NCBI GenBank assembly: GCA_940337035.1
Contig: CALNHX010002983.1
Location: 62,001 to 126,000, forward strand
Direction: 5' to 3'
Length of the DNA stretch: 64,000 nucleotides
From: Agriotes lineatus
Lineage: Eukaryota; Arthropoda; Insecta; Coleoptera; Elateridae
Under the pieces are notes generated by a model, which worked only from the letters and a program-made list of their open reading frames with translations, did not search any database and was not told the DNA's origin. This document shows, piece after piece, positions 11,211 through 21,881 of this stretch; position 1 is the first letter of the stretch; each line of letters opens with the position of its first letter. The position numbers and the translations under genes were made by a program.

Positions 11211-12016
11211 TGTTTGATTCACACAGATGCGTGCATCAAAACCTTTTTGATTATAATTAATCACGTAATTCAAGTCATAACTGTTTTATCTCATTCAAAG
11301 GTCGTGGTAAAGCCAAATTTGCATCTTGCCGTATTTGTTTGCCTCTGTTAATGTTGGAAAGGAATTTGTAAGCTTCCCTTAATGGCTTTAAAGCGGATGG
11401 ATACATTTTCTACTAGAACTTAAGCCGACTTAGCATATTTGGGAATCATGGGTTTATGGATTTCGTTCAATTGCCTCATTGAGAGAGCTTAGCATTAAGG
11501 TTTCTTAGAATAAGCATTTTTCCTAAATAACGTGCGATGCTCCGATTGGCTACGCAGGATCGCCTCAGCCAATAGTGTTTGAGCTTGCCCCTCCTTGAAT
11601 TGGCGAGTTCGTCTCGCTGTAAATTCAGAGTTAGTTAGATTCAGAGCCTCGAGGAAGCAAGTTCAGCTATGCTTTGTGCTAGTTTGCGTTTCGGTCTAAC
11701 TCCCTGGTAAAGTCGTTTCCAGGTTGTTTTGTGTTACGGTTACGCGCAATTCGCTATTTTCGCGTGGCCAATCCAAGCGTGTCACAACAGTTGAAGCTTT
11801 TGTAAAAAACCATCGGTCCATCAGTGACGTTTGTAATCGTTGTTACTCAATATACTCGTGTTCGTTAAGTCTTGTTTCACTCCAACAACTAACTGAACCC
11901 AAGTTAGGGTTATTAAGTGGCAGTTCCCGGCAATCCCATTGAACCGGAACTCGCAGTGGATTAATTGGGGGCCCCATTCGTGGAAGCCTCTTATCAAGTT
12001 AATCGTACAAGAATCA
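11211..12016 (+). repeat. BEL 3' LTR
   Basis: 806 bp, the same length and, by eye, the same sequence as the 5' LTR. It is followed directly by the ATGC target duplication at 12017-12020. Confidence 0.93.
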
Positions 12017-12109
12017 ATGCATTTGATCAGCTGATTATTGTCGTCAAAATAAGCTGAAAGCATTACAACTGATGCAAGTATTTTTTTCAAACATTATAAC
12101 TGATTTTTA

Positions 12110-12480
12110 TTACTCAAAACCAACAACTATTTGTTGGAGGAAGACGATATTTTGCATGCGGATTATATACCTTCCTGGAATGAAACCGGGAAAATTTCGG
12201 TAAAATATATACAGGGTGAGCACCATTTAAAATTAAAATGATTTTTTACTTAACTGAGAATTACAGAAAATTAATCATTTGTACGTAGCTAAGGCTTTAC
12301 ACTTGACGAAAACGGGACCCAACAGATACAGGGTATATGTTGTAAAAGAGAGAAAAAGGGACAACGATAAATTCGTGTTGTATTTAATAAAGCCGCATCG
12401 CATAGAAGCGAGGAGTCCTCCGTGGCGGAATGCAACAAACGTGCGGTCCGCTTGCGAGCTACTGCCAAGCGTTTAAATCA
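12110..12480 (+). repeat. Interspersed repeat family R, copy a
   Basis: Contains GGAGGAAGACGATATTTTGC, a GCGGATTATAT block, ATACAGGGTGAGCACC, and a downstream block ending CCCAACAGATACAGGGT. The same order of blocks occurs at 59380-59790 (+), 51480-51880 (-) and 57180-57483 (-). A short open frame at 12279-12476 lies inside it and is not conserved as protein among the copies. Confidence 0.65.
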
Positions 12481-14002
12481 AATCCCACTGCCGATATTTT
12501 TTTTAAATTTGAAAATAAATGTAATTCGCATTACCAATTGTTTCCTTTTATTGTTTCACTATTATTACGAATCTGAACATATTTGGCCTAACATGTTAAA
12601 TAAATTTTCCTCTAACAAATGACTCCTTTGTATCGTTTCTCATATATATTTTTGTAATTTAACAATTTCGTTTGTGAAATATTTGAGAATGGTAAAAAAG
12701 CTGAGTCCTAATCTAAAGAATGCTAATGGTAGTAGCATACATTACAATATATCTACTTACTAACTAATATGTATAAAAAATAATTGACGTTGCGCCTTCC
12801 TGCAAACCTTCATCCTACGAAAGTAAGTACATATTTACGTGTATCATTTCATTGTTAATGTTAATAACCAACATTCTGCCTTGTGTAATTGTCAACTGGT
12901 TACTCCCACAATTGCATAACATTAGGTGAGTAACCACGATACGAGTTGCAACGCGACAATAGCTCAACGTCTAATTCTAAACCACTCTCGGACTAGAGGA
13001 TCAGCTTACAGTTTAATTTTGAGCGCTGTCACGTTTTGGTGTGGTGGGTGACCGAGAGGACAATTTATATGCAATATACAAGCATGTAGCCAAGAAAAAT
13101 GGCGTTAGCAACATGTTAAATTGAAAATTCGCCGAATCAATCGATTACCTCAGTCAAGTCGGCACCGCCTCTTCTATCTCTGGCTAGACCACCTCGAGAA
13201 TGGAATTATATGTAAGTAAACCCACGAGTACAATGGACACATATTTAGGACTTTGCATTCACTTAAACTTACAGAACCGGCTTGAAAAAATTTGATGTTA
13301 CAGTGCGCCATCTACAAATGATACTGCTCGGCTATATCTACAGTTACAAATTAAATATGTAAATAAGGATGACAACCAAAAATCGATCGTTGAGTGAGCC
13401 ACTAATCGTTTACTACCATAAAGACAGTGAGGAATGGATTTTTTTTATTTTATATTTGGCAACACATACAGTGAGAATAATGTAAGACTACATGGCTGAA
13501 TTATGCAAAATTAGACATATGGTATTTACTTAATGTTACCATGGTGTTTGTATACAAAATAACAACACAATGACTATAGAAACTAATTGAAACTGGATGA
13601 TTTTATTGTAATTTCAAAACCGTCAATTGTTACTAGCATGGGTAAATTGATAAATGCTAAAATAAAGTTGTCAATGTATAATAGTCTTACAATATTCACT
13701 CGGTATATAAATAGCTGTTTCCACCAACCACATATTCGTATTTGTAAAATTTCGTTCAGTGGCAATCAAGTATTAGTGATTATTTCCTTCATATCCATCA
13801 TAATGCGTAATCACTATGGTTTCTATCAGTTTATCAATGACAGAAATTCAAACGTCAAAATTTAACCGCGGTTAAATATGTGTCAAAATTTAATCGTTTG
13901 TGCATAATTTTAACATGATTATTAAAGGTGCTTCACCAACTGAATTTTATCTATTTATTCAGGAAATAATCATGCCGAACATCCCGCGTGCATGTAAACT
14001 AG
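12481..14002. other. Non-coding stretch
   Basis: No gene, RNA or clear repeat recognised. Short open frames at about 13583-13865 on both strands overlap each other and show no domain. Confidence 0.5.
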
Positions 14003-14152
14003 CCTGAATAAATTTTGACGATTTTCTGTCAGAATGTTTTTCTCTGAAGAAATATATTTCGTAAATTTTTCGCCCCATTCTTGTTGAGCGGCAAATTTAC
14101 TTAAAATATTTCTTAATAAACATTCTGACAGAAAACGTCAAAATTTAATCGG
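14003..14152. repeat. Palindrome, arms about 62 bp
   Basis: CCTGAATAAATTTTGACG at the left pairs with CGTCAAAATTTAATCGG at the right; both arms share TTCTGTCAGAATG and a TTTCTTAA-like block. The loop is CGCCCCATTCTTGTTGAGCGG. Confidence 0.65.
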
Positions 14153-14160
14153 CTATTATA

Positions 14161-14429
14161 ATGCACTTGGGATATTACTGTTGAATATTTGCAGATATAC
14201 AAATACACGGGTACCTATTTTTAGATGCCCTACTGACTACTAAATTTAAAACTTGTCAGATTTGAGAATTTTTAGAAATTTTTTACATCGAAAACGAATA
14301 ATAAAGTGAATGTGGAAGAAAAAGTGAATGTAAAAAAAAATTCGCCGGGAAATAGTCTTGACATATATTCCTCGTGCATAATAAATACCAGAATATTTGT
14401 CATGCACTCGGAATATTACCATTGAATAT
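14161..14429. repeat. 28-bp imperfect direct repeat pair
   Basis: ATGCACTTGGGATATTAC (14161) and ATGCACTCGGAATATTAC (14402), each followed by a TTGAATAT-like block, lie about 241 bp apart in the same orientation between two palindromes. Nothing coding lies between them. Confidence 0.45.
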
Positions 14430-14546
14430 ACGCCTACAGAATCGATTACATTAAAAAATATTATTACTTGCATTATCTTCTCTCTGCGTAAGAGCATTTA
14501 TCAACTATTTAATAAGAAAAAAATTATCACTTATAATACCATGAGT

Positions 14547-14701
14547 AGTCAAAGTTATGTCGAATATTTTTGCTGTGGTATCACGAATGTCCATTGCGCT
14601 TAGGTTCGATTAGGACGAGTGCCCTAGCACGAGTTCTAATCCTAAGCGCAATGGACATGAGTAGTGATACCACCGCAAAAATATTCTACTTAACTTTGAC
14701 T
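14547..14701. repeat. Palindrome with CGAG/CACGAG centre
   Basis: AGTCAAAGTTATGTCGAATA at the left pairs with TATTCTACTTAACTTTGACT at the right, and GTCCATTGCGCTTAGG with CCTAAGCGCAATGGAC. The centre is ACGAGTGCCCTAGCACGAG. The arms are about 65 bp and not found elsewhere in the window. Confidence 0.7.
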
Positions 14702-15211
14702 AAGAATGGCATTCGAGGGACTGTTCAATGAACCAAACTACTTTTTCAAATTAGTTTTCAGTAAATCTAGCACGAAACCACGCAATTTCTATAGTAACAG
14801 AACACTAATACTGCTTTTTTCTAATAAAAATCAAATTTGTTTGTTCACTATACCACTAGTGAAAATTGTCGATTATTTTCACTAGTGAAAATTGTCAATA
14901 TAGTTCATTTTTATTGGCTCGAAGACGTCAAATCTTGTATTTTTATTGGTCAGTTTTTGATAGATGACAAGTGAGTTGAATAGTCAAATGATAATACCAA
15001 ACAATTCTTGGGCGCTATGTAAGAGATTTACAGCCTGCCTTCGTCTTCATTCAAATAGGAGAAAATGTCTCAATGACGTGAACCAAATAAAGTGCTATTT
15101 ACTAATTTATGAAATTTCTTCTGTCCACCTTTTAAAATATATATATACATGGTGTAGAAATGCTTTAAGCACCATAGGGTTTTCAATGGTAATTTCTTCA
15201 TATGACAATAT

Positions 15212-15653
15212 TTGCTTCCCTAATTATTTTAGAGCAAACTTGTAAATAGGTTTCTTGTAGAGCAAACAATTGTGCATCCATTTATGCCATCATTTTTGTC
15301 ATTTTACGTCAGAAAACCTAATAATGAAAGAAGCTAGAATTTTCATTTCTGCAAAAATTGTCCAAATTGTGAAGTGGTGGTATGCTGGAAGCAGATCAGG
15401 TGCAATAAGTGCCATGGTTGCCGCTACATTTGACAGATGCAAACAAATAAATAGCAAACTAATTTGTTGATGCTTTGAGATGATTCAATAATTTCAAGGC
15501 ACCACTGATTTGTCTAAAAATGGTAATTTTATTTCTTTAAATTGTTAGTTTTCCGAAATGTAAAATGACAAATGCTAGCATAAATGGATACAGAATTTTT
15601 TTCTCTACAAAAAACTTCCACACAAGTTTGCTCTAAAATAATTAGGGAAGCAA
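15212..15653. repeat. Long imperfect inverted repeat
   Basis: TTGCTTCCCTAATTATTTTA at the left is mirrored by TAAAATAATTAGGGAAGCAA at the right. The arms run about 110 bp inward (shared ATCCATTTATGC and CATTTTACGTC blocks), enclosing about 200 bp of non-coding DNA. Probably a non-autonomous DNA element; I found no clear target duplication. Confidence 0.6.
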
Positions 15654-16033
15654 TTATAGGGCCAATTATAGGCGTCGCTGTACATTTGTTTATATCTTTG
15701 TAGTGTGCAGTATTGCATTGTCTTTTAATATAACATACTATACAGGTCGGATAATAAAATATCGAGATAAACGATTGTTGCAAAACAGCAATTCCATGGA
15801 GTAAGAAAAAAATAATGGAATATTACAACTCATTACACAAGAAAGTCATTTGAACAGATGCGATTAAAACTTGTTATGTATAATATTTCACTTATAAAAT
15901 CCATTCGAATTTTCATAAATACTTCTTTTACGGTTAATTTTACAGTAAGCGAAAAGGGTATTATCAATATTATTCTAATTTAAATTTTACATAAAAAAGC
16001 CCTCAAGCTCAATTTCGTTAAGGAAAATAGTAT

Positions 16034-16450
16034 ACAGGATGAACCAAATTAAGTGGGTACCATTACTAACTGCGTTGGTACTATTGGAGCTACGAAATCG
16101 GTAGAACTGTTTCCGCCGACTACGATGGCGAAACCAGAAGAGCAGTCGAATATCCAGTTTTAAATTGACATAAATTATTGTTTTGTTCCACGACTACCTG
16201 ACTTTAAAAAATGTAAAACGATTATTTCTAAAGTTAGTTTCAATTTCATCAAAAAGTTATAGAAGTATTTTGGTTCAGAAATTGATTTTACATTTCTACG
16301 TTTTTTTTTAAATGCTATATTGTTTTTCTGGTTCCACTACCGTAATCAATGGAAAATATCTTACTAACTTGCTAACTTAACCGGCTTCGTAACTCTAAAG
16401 CTTATGAAGTTAGTAATGGTGCCCAGTTAAATTCGTTCACCCCTCTCTAC
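16034..16450. repeat. MITE-like element with about 70-bp diverged inverted termini
   Basis: The left end (GGATGAACCAAATTAAGTGG, then TACCATTACTAACT) is mirrored by the right end (AGTTAGTAATGGTGCCCAG, then GTTCACCCC). Both arms also share CTACGAA/TTCGTAA near their inner ends. No open frame. Old, judging from the divergence. Confidence 0.5.
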
Positions 16451-17329
16451 AGGGCCGGCAACAATGCGGGGGTTTGAGGTATTTGTAAAAGTATAAGAGT
16501 CACGTAATATTTGCTTATATAAAAGTTGTAGGTACAAATTTGGTTCATATTACTAAACTATGTTTGATTATACAGAGTGGCTCACAAAAATGTGGCTTAC
16601 CAAACTTACTTGTTTTAAATACAAATCCCTATATTTAGGTACATTTAAGTTTTACGTCGTAATGCAAATCATTTTCATGTAAAATTTTCCGGATCTAACA
16701 TGAACTATTTTGGAGATATTAACGATTTTATGCAAAAAAATTCTGGATTTCAGCTGGCTGCTGTAAGTTACAGAAAACGATTGAGTAGAAGAAAAAGTTA
16801 CCAAAAAATGATGTTCTTTGTGAATTACCTTTCGTGTGTGAAATAGTGTCTTTGGGTGTTAATGCTATAGATAGTAAAACTGCGAGATGTAACGAACGAC
16901 TGGTTGATAAACAATATAGTAGATAATTGAAGTTGTATCTCAGGGCTGGAATTTAAATCAAAACTCTTTTATATAAACCAACATTTCGGAGAACTTTATT
17001 CATTTCTCAAAGAAAACTACAATAAAGTTTGAAGTTGTAGATAATTATACAGCAGAGCATGTGCTACTGGCAAAAGTGGGTTAGTACGTTATAATTTGCA
17101 AGAAAAAACATAAACAGACGTATCTGGTTCGGTATATCAGGTTAATGGTTAAAAACAATGAACTGTGATATAATTTAGTTGTACTTTAAGTATTGCTTTT
17201 TAACTATTAACCTGATGTATCAAATAAGCTACGCTACTTTCTTTCTGGCCAATTATGACGTACTAGCTAACCTCACTTTCGTAAGTATCATATGTTTTGT
17301 TATAGTTTGCCTTGAGAAAGAAATAAAGC
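16451..17329. other. Non-coding stretch left of the Penelope relic
   Basis: No gene recognised. A segment near 16770-16830 (GTTACC, GTTCTTTGTGAATTACCTTTCG) reappears inverted near 21535-21580, so part of this stretch is another old repeat. Confidence 0.45.
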
Positions 17330-17909
17330 TTTCCGAAATATTGGTTTCGGGATGGCTATGGGTTCCCTTTTATCTCCCATTGTTAGTAACATATTTATAG
17401 AAGACTTTGAGCAACAATATGCCTACACATACACAAACAAACCAATAGTTTGGTAAAGGTATGTTGAAAATATTTCAACATAATTCATGAACATAATAAC
17501 AGTACAGAAACCTCCATTAAATTCAAATTAGAAACAGAGCAACACAATCAGTTTCTTGATGCACTAATCACACGTACAATAAATACTTTTGAAACATCAG
17601 TACACAGCAAGAAAACCAACACCAATAAGTACTTACATTTTAACCACAATCATCACAAAAACATAAAGACATGTGTTGTAAAAAGTATTTACGATAGTGC
17701 CAAAGTTGTTTGCTCTAATAATGAAATCTACAAAAATGAAAAAGAATTTATTATAAATGTTTTAAAAGATATGAAGATATGGAGAAAAGACTCTTGTTCG
17801 GGACATTTTCGATAGACGAAACAATGACACTCATGTACAGAGAAACGACACTCAAAAATGTAACACTCTTACTATACCTTATATTCCAGGCATGTCTGAC
17901 AAAATTAAA
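17330..17909 (+). pseudogene. Penelope-like element, reverse transcriptase fragment
   Basis: Conceptual reading around 17343-17440 gives GMAMGSLLSPIVSNIF followed by EDFEQQ, the conserved Penelope RT block, then KPIVW and an RYV-type remnant of the catalytic region. Downstream frames give KFKLETEQHNQFLDALITR and TIPYIPGMSDKIK-like sequence. Stops and frameshifts are frequent, so the copy is dead. The nuclease domain of the same element lies about 1.4 kb downstream at 19340-19640, beyond an unrelated segment. In a live element this enzyme primes reverse transcription at nicks or telomeric ends. Confidence 0.75.
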
Positions 17910-19270
17910 CTGCAATGCTACCTGGTGTTGTAACTTAATCTGTAGCATTAATTAATTGTGCCCTTCTGAATAGTAGCTTTACTTGGGCCTAGGGTCGATT
18001 TACTTATACTTTGACTGATTCAAAGAACAAGTACCGAAAAATACATTTATATAACACTGTACAATCGGTAAAATAATAAAATAAATCATTTGCATAATTA
18101 TGTACTAGTTTTGCTATTTGACGCAAGCCCTGGAGCTGGTCCTGGAGAGCTAGGCCACCTCAGTTGCATGGGCGTATGACAGAGATCTTCGTTATGAGCG
18201 GTCGTTGGAACGAGCGGGGGATTAGAGTTAGTGTTGGTAGAACTGGAACATAAACAAATTAAGGACAGCTCGAGTTATTGTAAATACGCGGGATAATTCT
18301 GGATTATTTCAATTACAAAAGGAATTGATTGAAGCTATGAGCTCGTTACTACACGCGTACAATCAGTGCACGTGGGTGTCCTTGCGATAAACACGGGTTT
18401 CGATTTGACCTAGTGCAAGGGTCGTTTTCCAGGTAATCTTATCTGGATTCGAATGCGTGTCAAGGTTACTCTCCAAGACGAACAAAATAGATTTCCACAG
18501 GGTAAGTACGTGGTTTTGCGATTTCTTTGAAAACCGCCTATTTCACCGTGAAATGCAGGACGGGTTTTAGGTCCCAAAAATCTAAACTCAGGAAGATTTA
18601 GCAATAATGTATTCAACTGTACGTAAATTTAATTAATCATTTGTATGAGCTTCGGTGCTTTGCACGGATTTGAATTATCGCACTTCGGGTGTGCTTTATA
18701 TTTAAATAGATTTTGTTAACGTGTAACAAATTCAACTAGCGAACTCCGAAGTCCAGCCGTCCGCTAAATGAATTTCATGAGTCTCTACGGACCGTTGAAA
18801 TGGTAAATGAACCCAATTAATTTATTCCGATAACCAGACATAAACTAATTGCATCCAAACGGTCGGACGGGGTATAGAGAAATTTAAATTGTCCAATACA
18901 GTTTATTCCGATCTCCAGTCATAAACTGATTGAATTTTGAATTTAAGCGGGTACCTGGGGGAACTAGTTGTAGATTGTCTCGAATTTTTCTGGTATTTAG
19001 CCGGCGAGAAGCGACGCCTCCGCCGGCCGAGGTCGGCAGGAAGCGGATAGGGCGGTCGAGATAGTTTCTAGGGATATTTCTGGAAAACGGGTTCGCGGAA
19101 CAATTTCATTTTATATGTTGCCGTCGGTCCGCCGGGCATCTCACAGCAGTAGGGGAAAATGCGCACTGGACGATCTGTCTTATCATCGGCGCAGAACGAT
19201 AAACTCGCGGCTCGAGCGAGCTGGGAATTTTCGATTGTTGAAAATGCGAAGATTAGGCGCTTTTAATTTG
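17910..19270. other. Unidentified 1.36-kb segment splitting the Penelope element
   Basis: AAATTAAA occurs at 17902-17909 and again at 19271-19278, bracketing a segment with no Penelope similarity and higher GC near 18960-19080. It may be an insertion with an 8-bp duplication, but the repeat is AT-rich and I see no terminal inverted repeat. A weak internal repeat (TTTATTCCGAT at about 18821 and 18902) is present. No coding region recognised. Confidence 0.35.
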
Positions 19271-19278
19271 AAATTAAA

Positions 19279-19627
19279 GTACAGTAGCGCTTAATCAAGA
19301 GCAAAACGTCACAAAACGAATTGAAAATAGGTTTAATGTTATGATGGTATCCAAAGCTATGGATACCTTGCGGTCAATGCTTACAAAAACGAAACCGTTC
19401 AACGAAGAACAACATTTAAAGAATTGTATATTTAGTAGTATTCCTTATGAATGCGGGAAATACTATATCGGTGAAACATCAAAGCCTTTAGAAGTTAGGG
19501 TTAAAGAACACCAAAATTTGATTAAGAAATACCAGATTGACAAATCTAAAATAGCAGAAAATGCTTGAAATAACAACCACAAAATATATTGGAATAATAC
19601 AAAGATTTTATCTAAAGGGTCGATATC
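19279..19627 (+). pseudogene. Penelope-like element, GIY-YIG endonuclease fragment
   Basis: An open frame from 19341 to 19568 reads TLRSMLTKTKP, then IPYECGKYYIGETSKPLEVR and VKEHQNLI. This is the GIY-YIG nuclease with its upstream CCHH-type linker region as found at the C-terminus of Penelope elements: the YIG core, the Arg of the R-V-K-E-H helix and the SKIAENA segment are recognisable. After the stop at 19568 the frame continues as NNHKIYWNNTKIL, so the stop is a mutation. The hAT element at 19636 is inserted a few codons later, and the Penelope 3' region resumes at 21098. Confidence 0.8.
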
Positions 19628-20116
19628 AACTAAACTAGAGATGGGCGCGTGAGTGAATTTTCGCTCACGTCACGCACGTTTCACGCTTGCTTTAAATAGT
19701 CACGTTCACGCCCGTTCACGCTCACGTTCACTCACGTTCACGACGTGACACGCAGCTTTTATTTCAAAATTTAAATTCAGATAGAACAGAATGTTCAAAT
19801 TTAAAACCAATGAAAAAACTCTAAAGAGAATTAAACATATGTTTTGCATCTGACATAATTTACGTTATATGTTGCAATCAGAATAGTTGACATAAAAAGA
19901 AAAAAATGAAAATTGACTACAATAACTTCGACAAGAGATAAATACTGATTTCTCGCAAATATATTTCTTGCAGCTGTTTTCAAAGACATTACTTTTAATA
20001 CCAAAAGCTGTCATTGGAATTGACGTTTCCCTTATTGGTATGAGTACAGAAGGTATATGTTGCTAGGCAACACTTTTAATTCGTAGGTTTGAAAGTACTT
20101 TTAAGTACAAGGATCA

Positions 20117-20460
20117 ACATTTTCAGCGTTAAGGCGAGTATAAAAAAAAACATTACTTTTATTAGAATAATAAGTTCATCTACACAAATACACAATAAAT
20201 TGGTTTAAAAATAAAATGTAATCAAAATTTTCAGTGTTAAGTCGAGTATACAAAACAAAACATAAGGTACGTTTCTAAAAATAGGCTCATCTACACAATA
20301 CATTTTTGGTTTAATAATAAAACGTAATTAACATTTTCAGCGTTAGCCGAGTATAAAAAACAAACCATTACTTTTATTAGAATAATAAGTTCATCTACAC
20401 ATCTACACATTAAAATGTTGATTTAAAAATAATATGTAATCAACATTTTTAGCGTTAAGT
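20117..20460. repeat. About 108-bp degenerate tandem repeat inside the hAT
   Basis: TTTCAGCGTTA-like blocks occur near 20121, 20229, 20335 and 20446, each followed by a GAGTATA block and a CTACACA stretch. Four diverged copies, 106-112 bp apart. Confidence 0.65.
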
Positions 20461-20463
20461 CGA

Positions 20464-20875
20464 ATTCTGCGCTCTTCTAAAATTCGCCGAGCTGTAGAAA
20501 ATACTCTTTCGCTTGTAGCGGCACTTGCCGGTATGTTTAAAATTTCTCAAGTTTTTTAACAGTAGCGTAATATACAAGGTTTTTCCAAAATCCTAAAATG
20601 TCATCTACATTTCCGAATTTTAATTTAACATACTAATTTAGTTCTGTTTCGACATCATCCTAATTACATGTGTCATCGTCAGAGCTATCTCTAAGTGTAG
20701 AAAGATAAGAATCTGATGCTGATGTACCAGTTTTGAGTCGTTTGCTATGTATTTCATCATTATCATCTATAGTTTTATTTGCATTATAATCTTCTCTTTT
20801 ATGTGAAGGTATGAACTTTAAGGATTTATAATTAGGGTCCAAAAATAAAGCCACATAATGTAACTTGTTTGGCAC
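20464..20875 (-). pseudogene. hAT transposase, C-terminal remnant
   Basis: Read on the minus strand, 20875-20660 gives KLHYVALFLDPNYKSLKFIP, the conserved block that precedes the hAT dimerisation region. Near 20540-20464 another frame gives ILNIPASAATSERVFSTA followed by ILEERR, the classic hAT C-terminal signature. The parts are in different frames and the N-terminal BED finger and catalytic core are missing, so the element cannot move by itself. Confidence 0.85.
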
Positions 20876-21097
20876 AATTTGTGATTTAATGAATTTAAAA
20901 GTTGCTGCACCCTGCAGTTTTTTATTCGTTACTAAATATTTAACGTGAAATTAACGTGAAACGTGAATCACGCCTTGAAAATTTTCACTCACGTTCACGT
21001 CACGATATTCAAATATTAATCACGTTCACGACGTGACACGCCGTGACACGACGTGACACGACTGTTTTCACGTCACGCGCCCATCCCTAAACTAAAC

Positions 21098-21370
21098 GTA
21101 AAATAAAATAAACTGCTTATATGTTACTAAGCACAGACGAATATAATCAAGTAGTCGTCTGTCAGTGTCACCCTTTTATTGTAGAGGTTAGTCGCATTCT
21201 GCTGGTCTCCAATAAAATAAGCTAAGTTCTCCTTGTTGATTTTCAATTTAATTAGTTAATGTTGATGACGAAGTAGATTTGTCTTCTGAAACGTTCATGT
21301 TTAGTTTTTAGTGTGGCGAAATACTCAAAAAATAGCATAATTATTGAAGCGCCACAAAGAAGTTTCAGAG
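21098..21370 (+). pseudogene. Penelope-like element, 3' end
   Basis: After the hAT duplication the Penelope sequence resumes. Near its end it carries a hammerhead-like motif (21261-21295) and then GTGTGGCGAAATAC and CGCCACAAAGAAGTTTCAGAG. The last block recurs, inverted, at 61932-61955, and the GGCGAAATAC block at 55541-55597 and 61975-61995, showing that all are ends of one Penelope family. Confidence 0.65.
21261..21295 (+). ncRNA. Hammerhead-ribozyme-like motif of Penelope element
   Basis: TTGATGAC is followed by a GAAG/CTTC stem II around a nine-base loop, then TGAAACGTT. This fits the hammerhead core (CUGAUGA, stem II, GAAA) known from Penelope-like retroelements. Core positions deviate slightly (T for C before TGATGA, an extra T before GAAA), so activity is doubtful. 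Confidence 0.55.
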
Positions 21371-21881
21371 ATTATCTGTAGGAAATATGGATCAGAATAA
21401 GGGTTATTCAAAGGGATTTTTAAAAATACAAAAATATACAAGGTGTTCAATTTAAAAAATGAGGATTTATTAAATTTGTAAATTTTGAACAGCCTGTGTA
21501 GCATAAATATTCAGAGGCACTATTGTACACTCGAAAAGTAATTCACAAAGAACACCACTTCTTGGTAACGTTTTCTTCCACTTTGTCAAAAATGCGCCGT
21601 ATCCTATATTTCAATATACGTAGCGTGGAAAATAGTATGAAACTCTTATTATGATGTCTGCACTAAACACTGTATTGTTTTGTTTCTTATTTATAAGAGA
21701 TAACTGCTACACTGGTTCGTATAAATTTGAAAAGTCAACAAGATGAGACCGTGAAATCTCCCTATCTATACTTCGGCACACGTTTGGCATGCTTTAAGCC
21801 AACTCGACAATTTTGTTTTCTATTTGAGAGAGTTTTTTCGTTTTCATCAAAGAGCCGCTACAGTTATACAATGTGCAATAA

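Larger units (their letters stand above)
4637..12016 (+). mobile_element. Complete BEL/Pao LTR retrotransposon, 7.4 kb
   Basis: Both ends are 806-bp direct repeats beginning TGTTTGATTC and ending CAAGAATCA. They are bounded by a 4-bp target duplication ATGC at 4633-4636 and 12017-12020. Inside, in order, are a primer site for tRNA-Tyr, a gag start, a long gag-pol frame and a purine-rich tract just before the 3' LTR. Domain order PR-RT-RNase H-integrase with a C-terminal DUF5641-type segment, and the A17/DUF1758/DUF1759-like blocks, are diagnostic of BEL/Pao. I saw no difference between the two LTRs by eye, which implies recent insertion. There is no room for an envelope gene: only about 225 bp separate the pol stop from the 3' LTR. 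The only damage seen is a gag/pol frame break near 6036-6069. Confidence 0.95.
19636..21089 (-). mobile_element. hAT superfamily transposon, deleted, 1.45 kb
   Basis: The termini are TAGAGATGGGCGCGTGA at the left and its near-complement TCACGCGCCCATCCCTA at the right. They are flanked by an exact 8-bp duplication AACTAAAC at 19628-19635 and 21090-21097, as hAT elements make. Both ends are packed with CACGTTCACG and GTGACACG subterminal motifs. On the minus strand only the C-terminal end of a transposase remains. The element sits inside the Penelope relic and is therefore younger than it. Confidence 0.9.
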
